Below are positions 18,450 to 27,254 of a DNA stretch of 45,810 nucleotides, piece by piece; within the stretch, counting starts at the first letter, position 1, and each line of letters begins with the position of its first letter. The DNA is from Dehalococcoidia bacterium (GTDB lineage: Bacteria; Chloroflexota; Dehalococcoidia; SZUA-161). The stretch covers positions 1 through 45,810 of the forward strand of contig JACWAE010000066.1 in the NCBI GenBank assembly GCA_014874385.1, read 5' to 3'. The notes beneath the pieces are model-generated. The model was given only the letters and a program-made list of their open reading frames with translations, was not told where the DNA came from and ran no database searches. The translations under genes were made by a program, and so were the position numbers.

Positions 18450-19681
18450 TGAATGCCTGGCATTACTTCGTCAACCTACTTCCAAATGTGCGCAATGACT
18501 TTGTTACGTGGCTTCAAGGTTTCGGCCTGCCGAGCTCGCTGATAATATTCCTCGATAGCATTATCGGCATAACCTTGATCTTGCTCTTCGTGTTCCCGAT
18601 GGTCATGCTATTCATCTGGATGGAGCGGCGCTTTATCGCCAGATTCCAGTTGCGTCCCGGGCCCAATCGCTGTGGACCTCTGGGTTTGCTCCAGCCGGTA
18701 GCCGATGCTGTAAAGATACTGATGAAGGAACTCATCATGCCCGCCAAGGGCGACAGGCTGGTGCACTGGATTGCTCCCGTAGTAATATTCTTCGCAGCAT
18801 TCATGGTTTTCGCGGTGTTCCCCATCGGCAGTGGCACGAGAGGAGTCTTCGCTGACCTGAACATCGGAATCCTCTACGTAGTTGCCATCAGCTCTCTGGC
18901 TGTTATCGGGATATTTATGGCGGGGTGGGGGTCGAACAATAAGTACTCAATGATAGGCGCGATGAGAGGCGTAGCACAGCTAATAAGCTATGAAGTGCCC
19001 ATGGTGCTGTCCATTGTCGGTGTGGTAATGATAGTAGGCTCACTGCAAATGAGTGAGATTGTGGGAAAACAGACGGTTCCATTTATACTCTTGCAGCCTC
19101 TAGGTTTCCTGATTTACTTCATTGGCGCTATCACTGAGCTCAACCGCTCCCCCATGGATATGATTGAAGCGGACTCGGAGATAGTTGCGGGATATTTCAC
19201 TGAGTACTCAGGGATGAAGTTCGCCATGTTCTACCTGGCTGAGTACATCAATACGCTGGCGGTCGCTATCATCGTGGCAACGCTGTTCCTCAGCGGTTGG
19301 AAAGGGCCGTTTCTGCCGTTCTGGTTCTGGTTTTTGCTCAAGGTGCTGGCTGTATTCATGTTTATTCTGTGGATGCGTGCCACTCTGGTTCGACTTCGTA
19401 TCGATCAGGTTATGGCTTTCTCGTGGAAGTTCCTTTTGCCTGTGGCTCTGATCAATGTCTTCATAACGGCCGCTGAGGTACTGGCATGGGATACATGGAT
19501 GAGCGGTTGGCAGAGCTTCCCCTGGCCCTTCATCTTTGTGAATTTCGCTATAGCAGCAGGACTCATTGTTTTATGGTCGAGGTTCTTCTTTAAATTAGGA
19601 GGAGGAAAAGTTGAGGTTGGAAGGCTCAGGGCTAGGGATAGCCAAAGGTATGGCGCTGACTCTCAAGCACCTGTTTCGTAA
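18449..19681 (+). CDS. nuoH: complex I subunit H
   Basis: 410-residue membrane subunit that links the quinone cavity to the proton-pumping arm. It has about eight or nine hydrophobic helices. Family motifs: WMERRFIARFQLRPGPNRCGPLGLLQPVADA, split here as the loop after the first helix, then ELNRSPMDMIEADSEIVAGY and the acidic loop before YLAEYINTL. The last ~24 residues (from KVEVGRLR) are read from sequence that also encodes the start of nuoI and are hydrophilic, so the C-terminal tail looks extra. It overlaps nuoI by 71 bases. Confidence 0.95.
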   Translation: MNAWHYFVNLLPNVRNDFVTWLQGFGLPSSLIIFLDSIIGITLILLFVFPMVMLFIWMERRFIARFQLRPGPNRCGPLGLLQPVADAVKILMKELIMPAKGDRLVHWIAPVVIFFAAFMVFAVFPIGSGTRGVFADLNIGILYVVAISSLAVIGIFMAGWGSNNKYSMIGAMRGVAQLISYEVPMVLSIVGVVMIVGSLQMSEIVGKQTVPFILLQPLGFLIYFIGAITELNRSPMDMIEADSEIVAGYFTEYSGMKFAMFYLAEYINTLAVAIIVATLFLSGWKGPFLPFWFWFLLKVLAVFMFILWMRATLVRLRIDQVMAFSWKFLLPVALINVFITAAEVLAWDTWMSGWQSFPWPFIFVNFAIAAGLIVLWSRFFFKLGGGKVEVGRLRARDSQRYGADSQAPVS

Positions 19682-20123
19682 GAAGGTCACAACCCAGTAC
19701 CCAGAGAAAAAGCTTGAGACATCGCGCCGGATTCGGGGGCAGCAGTTCGTGTGGAGAAGCGACCTGTGCACGGCTTGTGCTACCTGTGCCAAGAGTTGCC
19801 CACACGGTATCATAAGAATCGCAACCTCAAAGAATGGTGAGAACAAATACGCGGTAGATAGGATTGAGTTCGACATAGGGCGGTGCATGTTTTGCGGCCT
19901 CTGTGTTGAAGCATGTCCCTATAATGCCCTATATATGGGACGCGGCTACGAACAGGCCAGGTATAGCCGAAAATTGCTCTGGGCCGACATGGAAGTGTTG
20001 ATGTCCCCGGATAGTGAGCCCAGCGCTTATGGGCATACTGAGTTAGAGGAGAAGATGCCGGAGCAGACGCTCCTGGTCTACGGCCAGATATCGAAGAAGA
20101 CGGCAGACAAAAATGACAGTTGA
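19611..20123 (+). CDS. nuoI: complex I subunit I (2[4Fe-4S])
   Basis: 170-residue ferredoxin-like subunit carrying clusters N6a and N6b, with motifs CTACATCAKSCP and CMFCGLCVEACP. The TTG at 19611 is preferred. A very strong AGGAGGAGG ends 5 bases before it, and the residues that follow (GLGIAKGMALTLKHLFRK) match the membrane-surface helix of NuoI. The gene starts inside nuoH and its last bases overlap nuoJ by 11. Confidence 0.94.
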   Translation: MRLEGSGLGIAKGMALTLKHLFRKKVTTQYPEKKLETSRRIRGQQFVWRSDLCTACATCAKSCPHGIIRIATSKNGENKYAVDRIEFDIGRCMFCGLCVEACPYNALYMGRGYEQARYSRKLLWADMEVLMSPDSEPSAYGHTELEEKMPEQTLLVYGQISKKTADKNDS

Positions 20124-20637
20124 GATAGCTTTCTGGATATTGGCGCTGGTCATGGTAGGCGCTGCGCTGGCGGTAGTGTTGCTGCGCGACATTTTCCGCG
20201 CTGCTTTGCTCCTGGTTCTGTGCTTCTTCACCATTGCTGGCGTCTATATCACGCTGAACGCTGACTTTCTAGCCGCAGTACAAGTCCTCATCTATGCCGG
20301 AGCCATCGGTATACTCCTCATATTTGCCATTATGCTTACTCGAAACGTAAAAGAGGGCAATCCCTTTAACAAGCTAAAAATCCCGGCTCTCATCGTAGCC
20401 TTACTGGTCCTGACGACGGTTATTGGAGTTATAGTGAGCACAGATTGGACTACCGTGACGGGGGTGTCTCAGGGGGTAGTGGTACCGATTGGCCAACCGA
20501 CTACGGGCCCCATCGCTACAGCGCTTTTCGACCAAAGCAAAGGGTTTGTACTCCCCTTTGAGATAGCGTCGGTGCTCCTGCTGGCAGCGCTAATAGGAGC
20601 TATAGTGCTGGTAAGGGATAGGAATAATAGGGGATAA
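20113..20637 (+). CDS. nuoJ: complex I subunit J
   Basis: 174-residue membrane subunit with five predicted helices. The family segment [20 protein letters not shown] contains the pi-bulge helix region. The N-terminal helix [18 protein letters not shown] is also typical. It overlaps the nuoI end by 11 bases and ends 5 bases before nuoK, so it is tightly coupled to both. Confidence 0.93.
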   Translation: MTVEIAFWILALVMVGAALAVVLLRDIFRAALLLVLCFFTIAGVYITLNADFLAAVQVLIYAGAIGILLIFAIMLTRNVKEGNPFNKLKIPALIVALLVLTTVIGVIVSTDWTTVTGVSQGVVVPIGQPTTGPIATALFDQSKGFVLPFEIASVLLLAALIGAIVLVRDRNNRG

Positions 20638-20642
20638 TTTGT

Positions 20643-20960
20643 ATGCATTTCGGACTTGAGCACTATTTGATTTTATCCGCAATTATGTTCTCCATCGGCT
20701 TATACGGTGCGCTGGCCAAGCGCAATGCCGTTGCCATCCTGATGTGCATCGAGATTATGCTCAATGCGGTGAACATCGCGCTGGTCGCCTTCTCACGCTA
20801 TCTCGTGCCCAATGCAGTTTTGTTGACAGGACAGGTCTTCGCCATCTTCATCATAACTGTGGCTGCCGCCGAGGCAGCGGTAGGTCTGGCAATAATAATC
20901 GCTATCTATCGCAGCCGTCAGAGTGTAGATGTGGAGCAGGTAGACTCCATGAAGGGTTAG
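20643..20960 (+). CDS. nuoK: complex I subunit K
   Basis: 105-residue, three-helix membrane subunit, the standard length. Helix 2 ([20 protein letters not shown]) carries the conserved Glu, and helix 3 ([18 protein letters not shown]) carries the second one. The start ATG is at 20643, 5 bases after nuoJ. Confidence 0.95.
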   Translation: MHFGLEHYLILSAIMFSIGLYGALAKRNAVAILMCIEIMLNAVNIALVAFSRYLVPNAVLLTGQVFAIFIITVAAAEAAVGLAIIIAIYRSRQSVDVEQVDSMKG

Positions 20961-20989
20961 CAGGAATATATTTTATAGAGCGTTTATAG

Positions 20990-21178
20990 ATGTGGGTTGA
21001 ATTTAAAACCGTACCTAATTTGATAGCAGCCGAAATGTGGAAAGAGCTCTTCGAGGCCGAAGGGATTCCAACCAGAATACTTCCCGAAGGCTCTGAGGTA
21101 GGAGAGAAAGCAAGGTATAGGGTCTTAGTCCCTGAGCTTAAAAAACATCTCATAGAGGATATTCTGAGGAAAATATAG
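20990..21178 (+). CDS. DUF2007-like small protein
   Basis: 62-residue soluble protein whose TAG is directly followed by the nuoL ATG. The sequence, with VEFKTVPNLIAAEMWKELFE, then AEGIPTRILPEG and YRVLVPELKKHLIEDIL, fits the alpha-beta pattern of DUF2007 (putative signal-transducing, ferredoxin-like fold). No metal-binding Cys. Its place inside the operon means it is made with complex I; whether it binds the complex is unknown. The ribosome binding site is weak. Confidence 0.75.
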   Translation: MWVEFKTVPNLIAAEMWKELFEAEGIPTRILPEGSEVGEKARYRVLVPELKKHLIEDILRKI

Positions 21179-23176
21179 ATGCTGTCTGGATCTGTATTAT
21201 GGGCTATTTTCCTGCTGCCGCTGTTCTCACTTCTATTTATCTCCCTCATACTAAGACCCTTCTTCAATAGCCATCCCAGGCTAAGTGGTTATACCATCAT
21301 CGCCTGTCTCACCGCCGCTCTGGGACTCTCAATCTGGGTATTAACCCGCTCTGACCAGTTCCCAATCCAGAGCACTGTTGAGTGGGCAGTTGTCGGTAAC
21401 TTTAAGATTAACCTGGGATTTGTGGTAGACAACCTCACAGCGATAATGCTCATCGTGGTCAGCGGCGTCAGTCTCTTGGTGCAAATCTATTCCCAGGGAT
21501 ATATGAAGGGTGATCCCGGGTATCACCGCTACTTTGCCTTTATGTCGCTGTTCACGATGTCAATGCTGGGCCTTGTCATGGCATCGAACTTACTGCTGGT
21601 CTACGTATTCTGGGAGGGGGTTGGCCTCGGTTCTTACCTGTTAATCGGCTTCTGGTTCCACAGACCCTCGGCAGCAGCCGCAGCCAAGAAGGCTTTCATA
21701 GTCACCCGCTTCGGTGACTTTGGCTTCCTCATAGGAATTCTCATCCTCTACTTCACCTACGGCACATTCAATATAGCCGAACTCAACCAGATGGCTGTAG
21801 CAGGGGCTCTTGGCGGCACAACCTTAACCCTGGCTATGCTGGGCGTCTTCTCCGGAGCAGTGGGGAAATCTGCACAGTTCCCGCTGCATACATGGCTTCC
21901 TGACGCTATGGAAGGTCCTACGCCGGTCAGCTCATTGATACATGCTGCCACCATGGTTGCCGCCGGTGTTTACCTGGTTGCGCGCACTCTGCCCATGTTC
22001 GCAAGTTCCGAGACGGCGATAACAATAGTAGCTGTTATCGGAGGATTTACAGCCATCTTCGCTGCCAGCATGGGCCTGGTGATGAACGATATCAAGAGGG
22101 TTCTCGCCTACTCTACCATCAGCCAGTTGGGCTATATGATGCTTGGCTTAGGCGCAGTAGGTCTAGCTGTGTCAAAGGGGTATCTAACTTACGAAGAAGG
22201 GATCGGACTGGGCATAGCGGTTGGCATTTTCCATCTCTTTACCCATGCATTTTTCAAGTGTCTCCTCTTCCTAGGTGCGGGCAGCGCTAATCATGCTACT
22301 GGCACCTTCGATATGCGCTTAATGGGAGGTTTGCGCAAATATATGCCCTGGACTTTTGCCACCTTCCTCATCGGCTCGCTTGCCCTCTCTGGAATCTGGC
22401 CTTTTGCTGGATTCTGGAGCAAAGACATGATTGTACTTGAAGCCTGGCGCCACACACCGATACTATTCTGGCTTGCGATTATAACTGTATTCATGACCGC
22501 CTTCTACATGTTCAGAGCGATATTTATGACATTCGGTGGTGAATACCGTGGCGGTGAGGCAGGCCACGGCGGGCATAGCAGCCATGGCGGTCATGATTCC
22601 CACGGTGGGCCTCATGAATCACCGTTGGTGATGCTCTTCCCCATGGTCATTCTAGCCCTCTTCGCCATTGGAGCTGGTTGGAGCTTCTGGGCGGGAGGTG
22701 TCGCTAAATTCCTCGCCGGCGGTAGCTATGCCGGGATGCCTGGGGTAAGCTTGGAGCCGAACGCGTTCTTCGGACTGTTTAGTAATGTCGTGCATGAACC
22801 TCTCCCCTTGATTTCCCTTGTGGTTGCTCTGGGTGGCATTTTTGTGGCTTATGCCATATATAGCGCCAAGTGGATATCGTCAGAAAAGATAGGACGGGTA
22901 TTTGCTCCCGTATATACTCTGCTTTCCCACAAATATTACTTGGATGAGCTTTATGAGCAAATTCTGGTATTTCGAATTCTATACGAAGGGCTTTTCAAGC
23001 TAGTCCAACTGTTTGATACCTATGTAGTTGATGGGATTGTAAATGGATTGGGCAAGATAACAGTGGCAGCAAGCGGGGCTTTACGCAAGTTACAGACGGG
23101 CCAGCTTCAGAGCTATGGTCTGGGAATAGCGATAGGCGTCGTGATTATCGTGGCAGTTTTCTTTGCCTACCGGTAG
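21179..23176 (+). CDS. nuoL: complex I subunit L (proton-pumping)
   Basis: 665-residue antiporter-like subunit. Typical segments: YFAFMSLFTMSMLGLV, FWEGVGLGSYLLIGFW, SAQFPLHTWLPDAMEGPTPV with the helix-7 region, DIKRVLAYSTISQLGYMM, and HAFFKCLLFLGAGS. The C-terminus has the long lateral helix and anchor (about 550-665). A His/Gly-rich insertion of about 30 residues lies near residues 455-480 (about 22540-22620), between transmembrane helices. The ATG follows the preceding stop with no gap. Confidence 0.96.
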   Translation: MLSGSVLWAIFLLPLFSLLFISLILRPFFNSHPRLSGYTIIACLTAALGLSIWVLTRSDQFPIQSTVEWAVVGNFKINLGFVVDNLTAIMLIVVSGVSLLVQIYSQGYMKGDPGYHRYFAFMSLFTMSMLGLVMASNLLLVYVFWEGVGLGSYLLIGFWFHRPSAAAAAKKAFIVTRFGDFGFLIGILILYFTYGTFNIAELNQMAVAGALGGTTLTLAMLGVFSGAVGKSAQFPLHTWLPDAMEGPTPVSSLIHAATMVAAGVYLVARTLPMFASSETAITIVAVIGGFTAIFAASMGLVMNDIKRVLAYSTISQLGYMMLGLGAVGLAVSKGYLTYEEGIGLGIAVGIFHLFTHAFFKCLLFLGAGSANHATGTFDMRLMGGLRKYMPWTFATFLIGSLALSGIWPFAGFWSKDMIVLEAWRHTPILFWLAIITVFMTAFYMFRAIFMTFGGEYRGGEAGHGGHSSHGGHDSHGGPHESPLVMLFPMVILALFAIGAGWSFWAGGVAKFLAGGSYAGMPGVSLEPNAFFGLFSNVVHEPLPLISLVVALGGIFVAYAIYSAKWISSEKIGRVFAPVYTLLSHKYYLDELYEQILVFRILYEGLFKLVQLFDTYVVDGIVNGLGKITVAASGALRKLQTGQLQSYGLGIAIGVVIIVAVFFAYR

Positions 23177-23201
23177 AAAGTTGGAGTAGGAGCTCAATAG
23201 T

Positions 23202-24704
23202 TTGAATATCGACTCTATTCACCCTCTCTCAATAATACTATTTCTACCCGCAGTTGGCGCAATCTTGCTAGCCCTGTTTGCCAGACGGCCGCGAACAGTT
23301 AAACTCACGGCGGTTATCTTCACTTTCATTCCTTTCGCTCTTTCGGTGGCGCTGTTTGTCATATTTGACCGCAGCGGTGGCCTCCAGTTTGTGGAACAGG
23401 CGCAGTGGATTAGCTCAATCAACGCCACGTATCATCTCGGCGTTGACGGCCTGAGCTTGCCCATGGTGATACTAACCACCTTCCTTGGATTGGTCGCTGT
23501 TTTTGTCTCATGGAAGATCAATCTGAGGACAAAGGAATATTTCGCCTGGCTTTTAATTTTGGAAACCGGTATCCTGGGCGTCTTCATGTCTCTGGACCTT
23601 TTGCTTTTCTTCCTCTTCTGGGAAGTGGAGCTTATCCCCATGTACATGTTGATCTCCATCTGGGGCACCCCGCCGCCTCTGGGGAGAAAAGTATATTCTG
23701 CGACAAAGTTCGTGATATACACCCTGTTCGGAAGCGCCTTCATGCTGGCCGGGATACTAGCACTCTACTACTCCGCCTCCCCGCATACATTCAGCATGGT
23801 GGATATCGCCAGCGGGACTGCGCGGCTAATACCGGTCATTCCTCTGTCATCCATATTTTTTCTTATCTTTATTGCCTTCGCGATTAAACTGCCTGTATTC
23901 CCACTGCATACATGGCTTCCCGACGCTCATACCGATGCTCCCACCGCGGTGAGCGTGATGCTGGCCGGTGTGCTCCTCAAGATGGGTGCTTACGGAATGA
24001 TTCGTCTCGTAGCCGGCTTCGGCGGTGGTGGCCTCGTTCCAGGGGTAGCCCAGCATTATACAGGGATCATCGCTGCTTTTGCAGTGGTGAGCGTTCTCTA
24101 TGGTGCAGCAGCAACTATGAGACAAACCGATTTGAAGAGGCTGATCGCATATAGCTCGGTCAGTCACATGGGTTTCATACTTCTGGGGATATTTGCCCTG
24201 AAACAGCTCAGCCTCACTGGAGCCACGCTTCAGATGTTCAGTCACGGTCTCATCACAGGGCTCCTGTTCGCTATGGTGGGGTTGGTTTACGACAAGACGC
24301 ATCAGCGTCAGATTCCTATGCTAGGAGGGCTGGCCAGGCAAATGCCGGTTATCGCTGTGGTCTTCAGCATTGCCGGGCTGGCAGCGCTGGGCCTGCCTAC
24401 TACTATCGGTTTTATTGCGGAGTTTACCGTGTTTGTGGGCAGCTTTGGCAGCAGTGCTTTACCCTCAGCTCAAACCTATGTGGTTCTGGCAGTGTTCGGG
24501 ATAGTGCTGGGGGCCGGCTATATTCTATGGATGCTGGAAAGGGTATTTTACAGGGGGCCCAAGGAGCAATTCAACGGCGTTAAAGATGCCGATAACATGG
24601 AGAAGGCTTATATCTTCGCCTTCGTAGCTTTGATCATGCTCTTCGGAGTCTATCCCAGGCTGCTCCTGGATGTTATAGGGCCTGTGTTCCATAGTTTCGG
24701 TTAG
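23202..24704 (+). CDS. nuoM: complex I subunit M (proton-pumping)
   Basis: 500-residue antiporter-like subunit. Family landmarks: YHLGVDGLSLPMVILTTFLG, FFLFWEVELIPMYMLI (with the conserved Glu), LPVFPLHTWLPDAHTDAPTA, and DLKRLIAYSSVSHMGFI. It starts at TTG with GGAGTAGGAG upstream, 25 bases after nuoL. Complete, with about 14 hydrophobic segments. Confidence 0.95.
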   Translation: MNIDSIHPLSIILFLPAVGAILLALFARRPRTVKLTAVIFTFIPFALSVALFVIFDRSGGLQFVEQAQWISSINATYHLGVDGLSLPMVILTTFLGLVAVFVSWKINLRTKEYFAWLLILETGILGVFMSLDLLLFFLFWEVELIPMYMLISIWGTPPPLGRKVYSATKFVIYTLFGSAFMLAGILALYYSASPHTFSMVDIASGTARLIPVIPLSSIFFLIFIAFAIKLPVFPLHTWLPDAHTDAPTAVSVMLAGVLLKMGAYGMIRLVAGFGGGGLVPGVAQHYTGIIAAFAVVSVLYGAAATMRQTDLKRLIAYSSVSHMGFILLGIFALKQLSLTGATLQMFSHGLITGLLFAMVGLVYDKTHQRQIPMLGGLARQMPVIAVVFSIAGLAALGLPTTIGFIAEFTVFVGSFGSSALPSAQTYVVLAVFGIVLGAGYILWMLERVFYRGPKEQFNGVKDADNMEKAYIFAFVALIMLFGVYPRLLLDVIGPVFHSFG

Positions 24705-24724
24705 GCTGCTTTGGGGGTAAATAA

Positions 24725-26164
24725 TTGAATTTCTGGCTGTTATCGCCTGAACTGAGTGTTTGCGGGATCGCCTTAGCGGTGGTTCTACTCGACCTTGTAG
24801 TTCAGCAGAAGAAATTGCTGGCCGGACTCAGCGTTGCTGCCCTGGCAATCCCCCTTGCTTTCACTATTATCCTCTGGGGTGAGCAGCAGGCATCGTTCAA
24901 CGGTATGCTGGTAGTGGATGATTTCAGCCTGTTTTTCAAATTCCTTATCATCGGCATCGCAGCCCTGGTCATTATCTCCTCGGTGGACTATGTAAGCAAG
25001 TTTGCCCGTTTCCAGGGCGAATACTATGCCTTGGTCCTCTTTTCAGCAGTCGGATTGATGCTAATGGCATCGACTGGAGAGCTTATATCAATCTACGTCT
25101 CTCTGGAGCTTTCAAGCATCTCCCTATATGCCCTGGTCGCTTTCCTCAAAGACAAGAAGTCGAGCGAGGCCGGGCTGAAGTACATGATTCTGGGTGCAAT
25201 AAGCTCTGCCGTGTTGCTCTTCGGCATGGCTTTTGTCTTCGGACTCACCGGAACTACTCAGCTCAACCAGATCGTGGATAAGGTTGCGGGGCTTATCTCA
25301 GGAGGCCAGCTCTGGGACAGCCCGGCGCTGCTTCTGGGCATCGTACTTATGGTAGCTGGCTTTGGATTCAAAATCGCATCTGTACCTTTCCAGATGTGGG
25401 TCCCTGACGTATATGAGGGCGCTCCTACTCCTATAACCGCTTACCTCTCTGTGGCCAGCAAGGCTGCCGGATTCGCAGTCATTCTCAGGGTTTTCTACAC
25501 CGCATTCGGAATCCCGCTGCTGAGCGAGAACTGGGGCATGATATTCGCTGTACTGGGTGCCATATCAATGACTGTGGGCAATGTAGTTGCTATAGCGCAG
25601 ACCAATATAAAGAGAATGCTGGCTTACTCGAGCATAGCTAATGCGGGCTATATCATGGTAGGGCTGGCTGCCGTAAGTGCTCTGGGGAGAAGCGGTGTGC
25701 TGTTCTTCTTAGCCACTTACGCACTGGCTAATCTGGGGGCCTTTATTTCCATCATTGCTATCTCTAACAAGACCGGTAGCGACGAAATCGCTGACTATTC
25801 GGGCATGTCCCAGAGGGCGCCTGCGTTAGCTCTGGTTCTAACGATATGTCTGGTCTCCCTCATCGGAATCCCGCCCACGGGAGGGTTCATAGCAAAGTTC
25901 TATATATTCAATGCTGCGATACAGCACAACCTGCTGTGGCTGGTAATTATAGCCGTCATCAATTCTGTAATCTCCGCATACTACTATCTAAGGGTAGTCA
26001 GGGTAATGTACATAGAGAAAGCAGCATCCGAGGAAGCAGTTGCCTCCTCTATGCCACTCCAGGCCGCTTTGACTATTACGTCGCTTGGTGTCCTCCTCCT
26101 GGGCATTTATCCCTGGGTTGTGCTTAGACTGGCCGAGCTCGCAGTCACCATGTTCTCGCCTTAG
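24725..26164 (+). CDS. nuoN: complex I subunit N (proton-pumping)
   Basis: 479-residue antiporter-like subunit and the last gene of the nuo set. Landmarks: IYVSLELSSISLYALVAFL with the conserved Glu, FKIASVPFQMWVPDVYEGAP, and TNIKRMLAYSSIANAGYIM. It starts at TTG with a GGGGGTAA site just upstream, 20 bases after nuoM. No terminator is visible before ybeY. Confidence 0.95.
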   Translation: MNFWLLSPELSVCGIALAVVLLDLVVQQKKLLAGLSVAALAIPLAFTIILWGEQQASFNGMLVVDDFSLFFKFLIIGIAALVIISSVDYVSKFARFQGEYYALVLFSAVGLMLMASTGELISIYVSLELSSISLYALVAFLKDKKSSEAGLKYMILGAISSAVLLFGMAFVFGLTGTTQLNQIVDKVAGLISGGQLWDSPALLLGIVLMVAGFGFKIASVPFQMWVPDVYEGAPTPITAYLSVASKAAGFAVILRVFYTAFGIPLLSENWGMIFAVLGAISMTVGNVVAIAQTNIKRMLAYSSIANAGYIMVGLAAVSALGRSGVLFFLATYALANLGAFISIIAISNKTGSDEIADYSGMSQRAPALALVLTICLVSLIGIPPTGGFIAKFYIFNAAIQHNLLWLVIIAVINSVISAYYYLRVVRVMYIEKAASEEAVASSMPLQAALTITSLGVLLLGIYPWVVLRLAELAVTMFSP

Positions 26165-26255
26165 CTCCAGCCAGGGTTATCTTGGGTGATTCGCTCACAA
26201 ACCTGCTATTGCCACTTTGTTGCTGCCGCGTTATGATTTGGCCGGGGTAAGTATA

Positions 26256-26726
26256 ATGCTGAAAATCCAGTTGAGTATACAGATTGAAAAGCCATTCGCT
26301 AGCCTCGTTTCTAAGCAGTGGCTCAGGCAGGCAGTGAAGCTCACCCTTATCCACACAGGCGTAAGCTCGTCGGTAGAGCTTGGGCTGGTCATTGCCGGTG
26401 ATGATACTGTCCACGAACTCAATCGAAATTACCGAAGCGTGGATAGTACAACTGATGTCATAGCATTCTCTCTCTCCGAGCGAGGTGCAGACGCTCAGCC
26501 CTTTATCACGCCGCCCGATGATGTCATCCACCTTGGCGAGGTTATCGTCTCCTACCCGCAGGCGAAGAGGCAAGCGCATGAGCAGCGTCATTCCCTGGAG
26601 AGGGAGCCGGCTCTTCTAGTTATTCATGGGGTGCTGCATCTATTGGGATACGACCACGAGCTTCCCGAGCAGGCGGAGAAGATGAGGTCCATGGAGGCCA
26701 GGGTTCTGGATGCAATGAAAGGATAA
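26256..26726 (+). CDS. ybeY: endoribonuclease YbeY
   Basis: 156-residue UPF0054 metalloprotein for 16S rRNA 3'-end maturation and ribosome quality control. The zinc site HGVLHLLGYDH (H-x3-H-x5-H) is near residue 124. The family segments LNRNYRSVDSTTDVIAFSL and HLGEVIVSYPQA are intact. The ATG at 26256 gives the normal length; an upstream in-frame start at 26217 would add 13 residues unlike the family. It is followed at once by the accessory islet on the other strand. Confidence 0.94.
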   Translation: MLKIQLSIQIEKPFASLVSKQWLRQAVKLTLIHTGVSSSVELGLVIAGDDTVHELNRNYRSVDSTTDVIAFSLSERGADAQPFITPPDDVIHLGEVIVSYPQAKRQAHEQRHSLEREPALLVIHGVLHLLGYDHELPEQAEKMRSMEARVLDAMKG

Positions 26727-26744
26727 CGACTGTTATTTGCGAAG

Positions 26745-27057
26745 CTACTGGATAGGCCATAACGGAATAATAGAGTCTATTTCCGACATCAAGTGTATGG
26801 TCTCTTTGAGAGCTACCACAATCTTCTGATAGTGTGTAGCCCTCACCAGTAAAGCCAAAAACCTCTGTCACTTTCCAGCCGCACTCATATTCTCCTAACA
26901 GCTCCTCATCGCGTGGTACGAATAAGTAGAATGGGCTGTTAGGCTTGAGTTCCTTCCAATCTGAAACCGAAACATCGGGCTCGGACAGATACGATATTTC
27001 CTTTCGCGCAGTCCCCAGAGGTTGGCATAGTATATCTTTGCCACTTTCATGCCTCAA
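26745..27057 (-). pseudogene. remnant of a type ISP-like restriction-modification enzyme
   Basis: Three successive frames on the minus strand give pieces of what looks like one protein family. From 27050: KIYYANLWGLRERKY. Then, one frame over from about 27000: YLSEPDVSVSDWKELKPNSP and YLFVPRDEELLGEYECGWKVTEVF. Then, from about 26845: THYQKIVVALKETIHLMSEI and a TAG at 26745. I recognise these as segments from the later part of type ISP/N6-adenine methylase proteins. The catalytic methylase and helicase motifs are missing, and most of the region between the second and third pieces is gone. Several frameshifts plus deletion make it a dead fragment. The family assignment rests on recalled sequence patterns. 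Confidence 0.68.
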
Positions 27058-27254
27058 ACGGTTTCAAACTGGAGCTTCTTCAATTCCTCTGCGGGTATAC
27101 GCTCCTTGATGCCTAGAATCTCTATGCCTACGGCCTGTCCTTTGGTATTGTAGTCAAGGATAATGCCGGGCTGAACCTCTTCAGACTCCACTATCTGGCT
27201 TTCGTCAAGGCGGAAATACAGGGCATCATTTACAGCGTCTATTTTTATTCTCAT
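27054..27254 (-). CDS. DUF2283 protein, likely antitoxin-like partner
   Basis: 66 residues. The DUF2283 pattern is clear: DAVNDALYFRLDESQIVESEEVQPGIILDYN (shown over two parts, the acidic core EEVQPGIILDYN being the family mark) and GIEILGIKERIP. The start overlaps the upstream DUF4258 stop as ATGA, so translation is coupled. Such pairs are common in accessory regions and are often proposed as toxin-antitoxin modules; activity is not demonstrated. The restriction-modification fragment begins right after its stop. Confidence 0.82.
   Translation of the reverse strand: MRIKIDAVNDALYFRLDESQIVESEEVQPGIILDYNTKGQAVGIEILGIKERIPAEELKKLQFETV

Noticed and set aside
26620..27057. A single intact 145-residue gene on the minus strand
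   Set aside because: It runs into the ybeY coding region and mixes one conserved segment with out-of-frame sequence. Conserved segments in two other frames show it is a broken gene.
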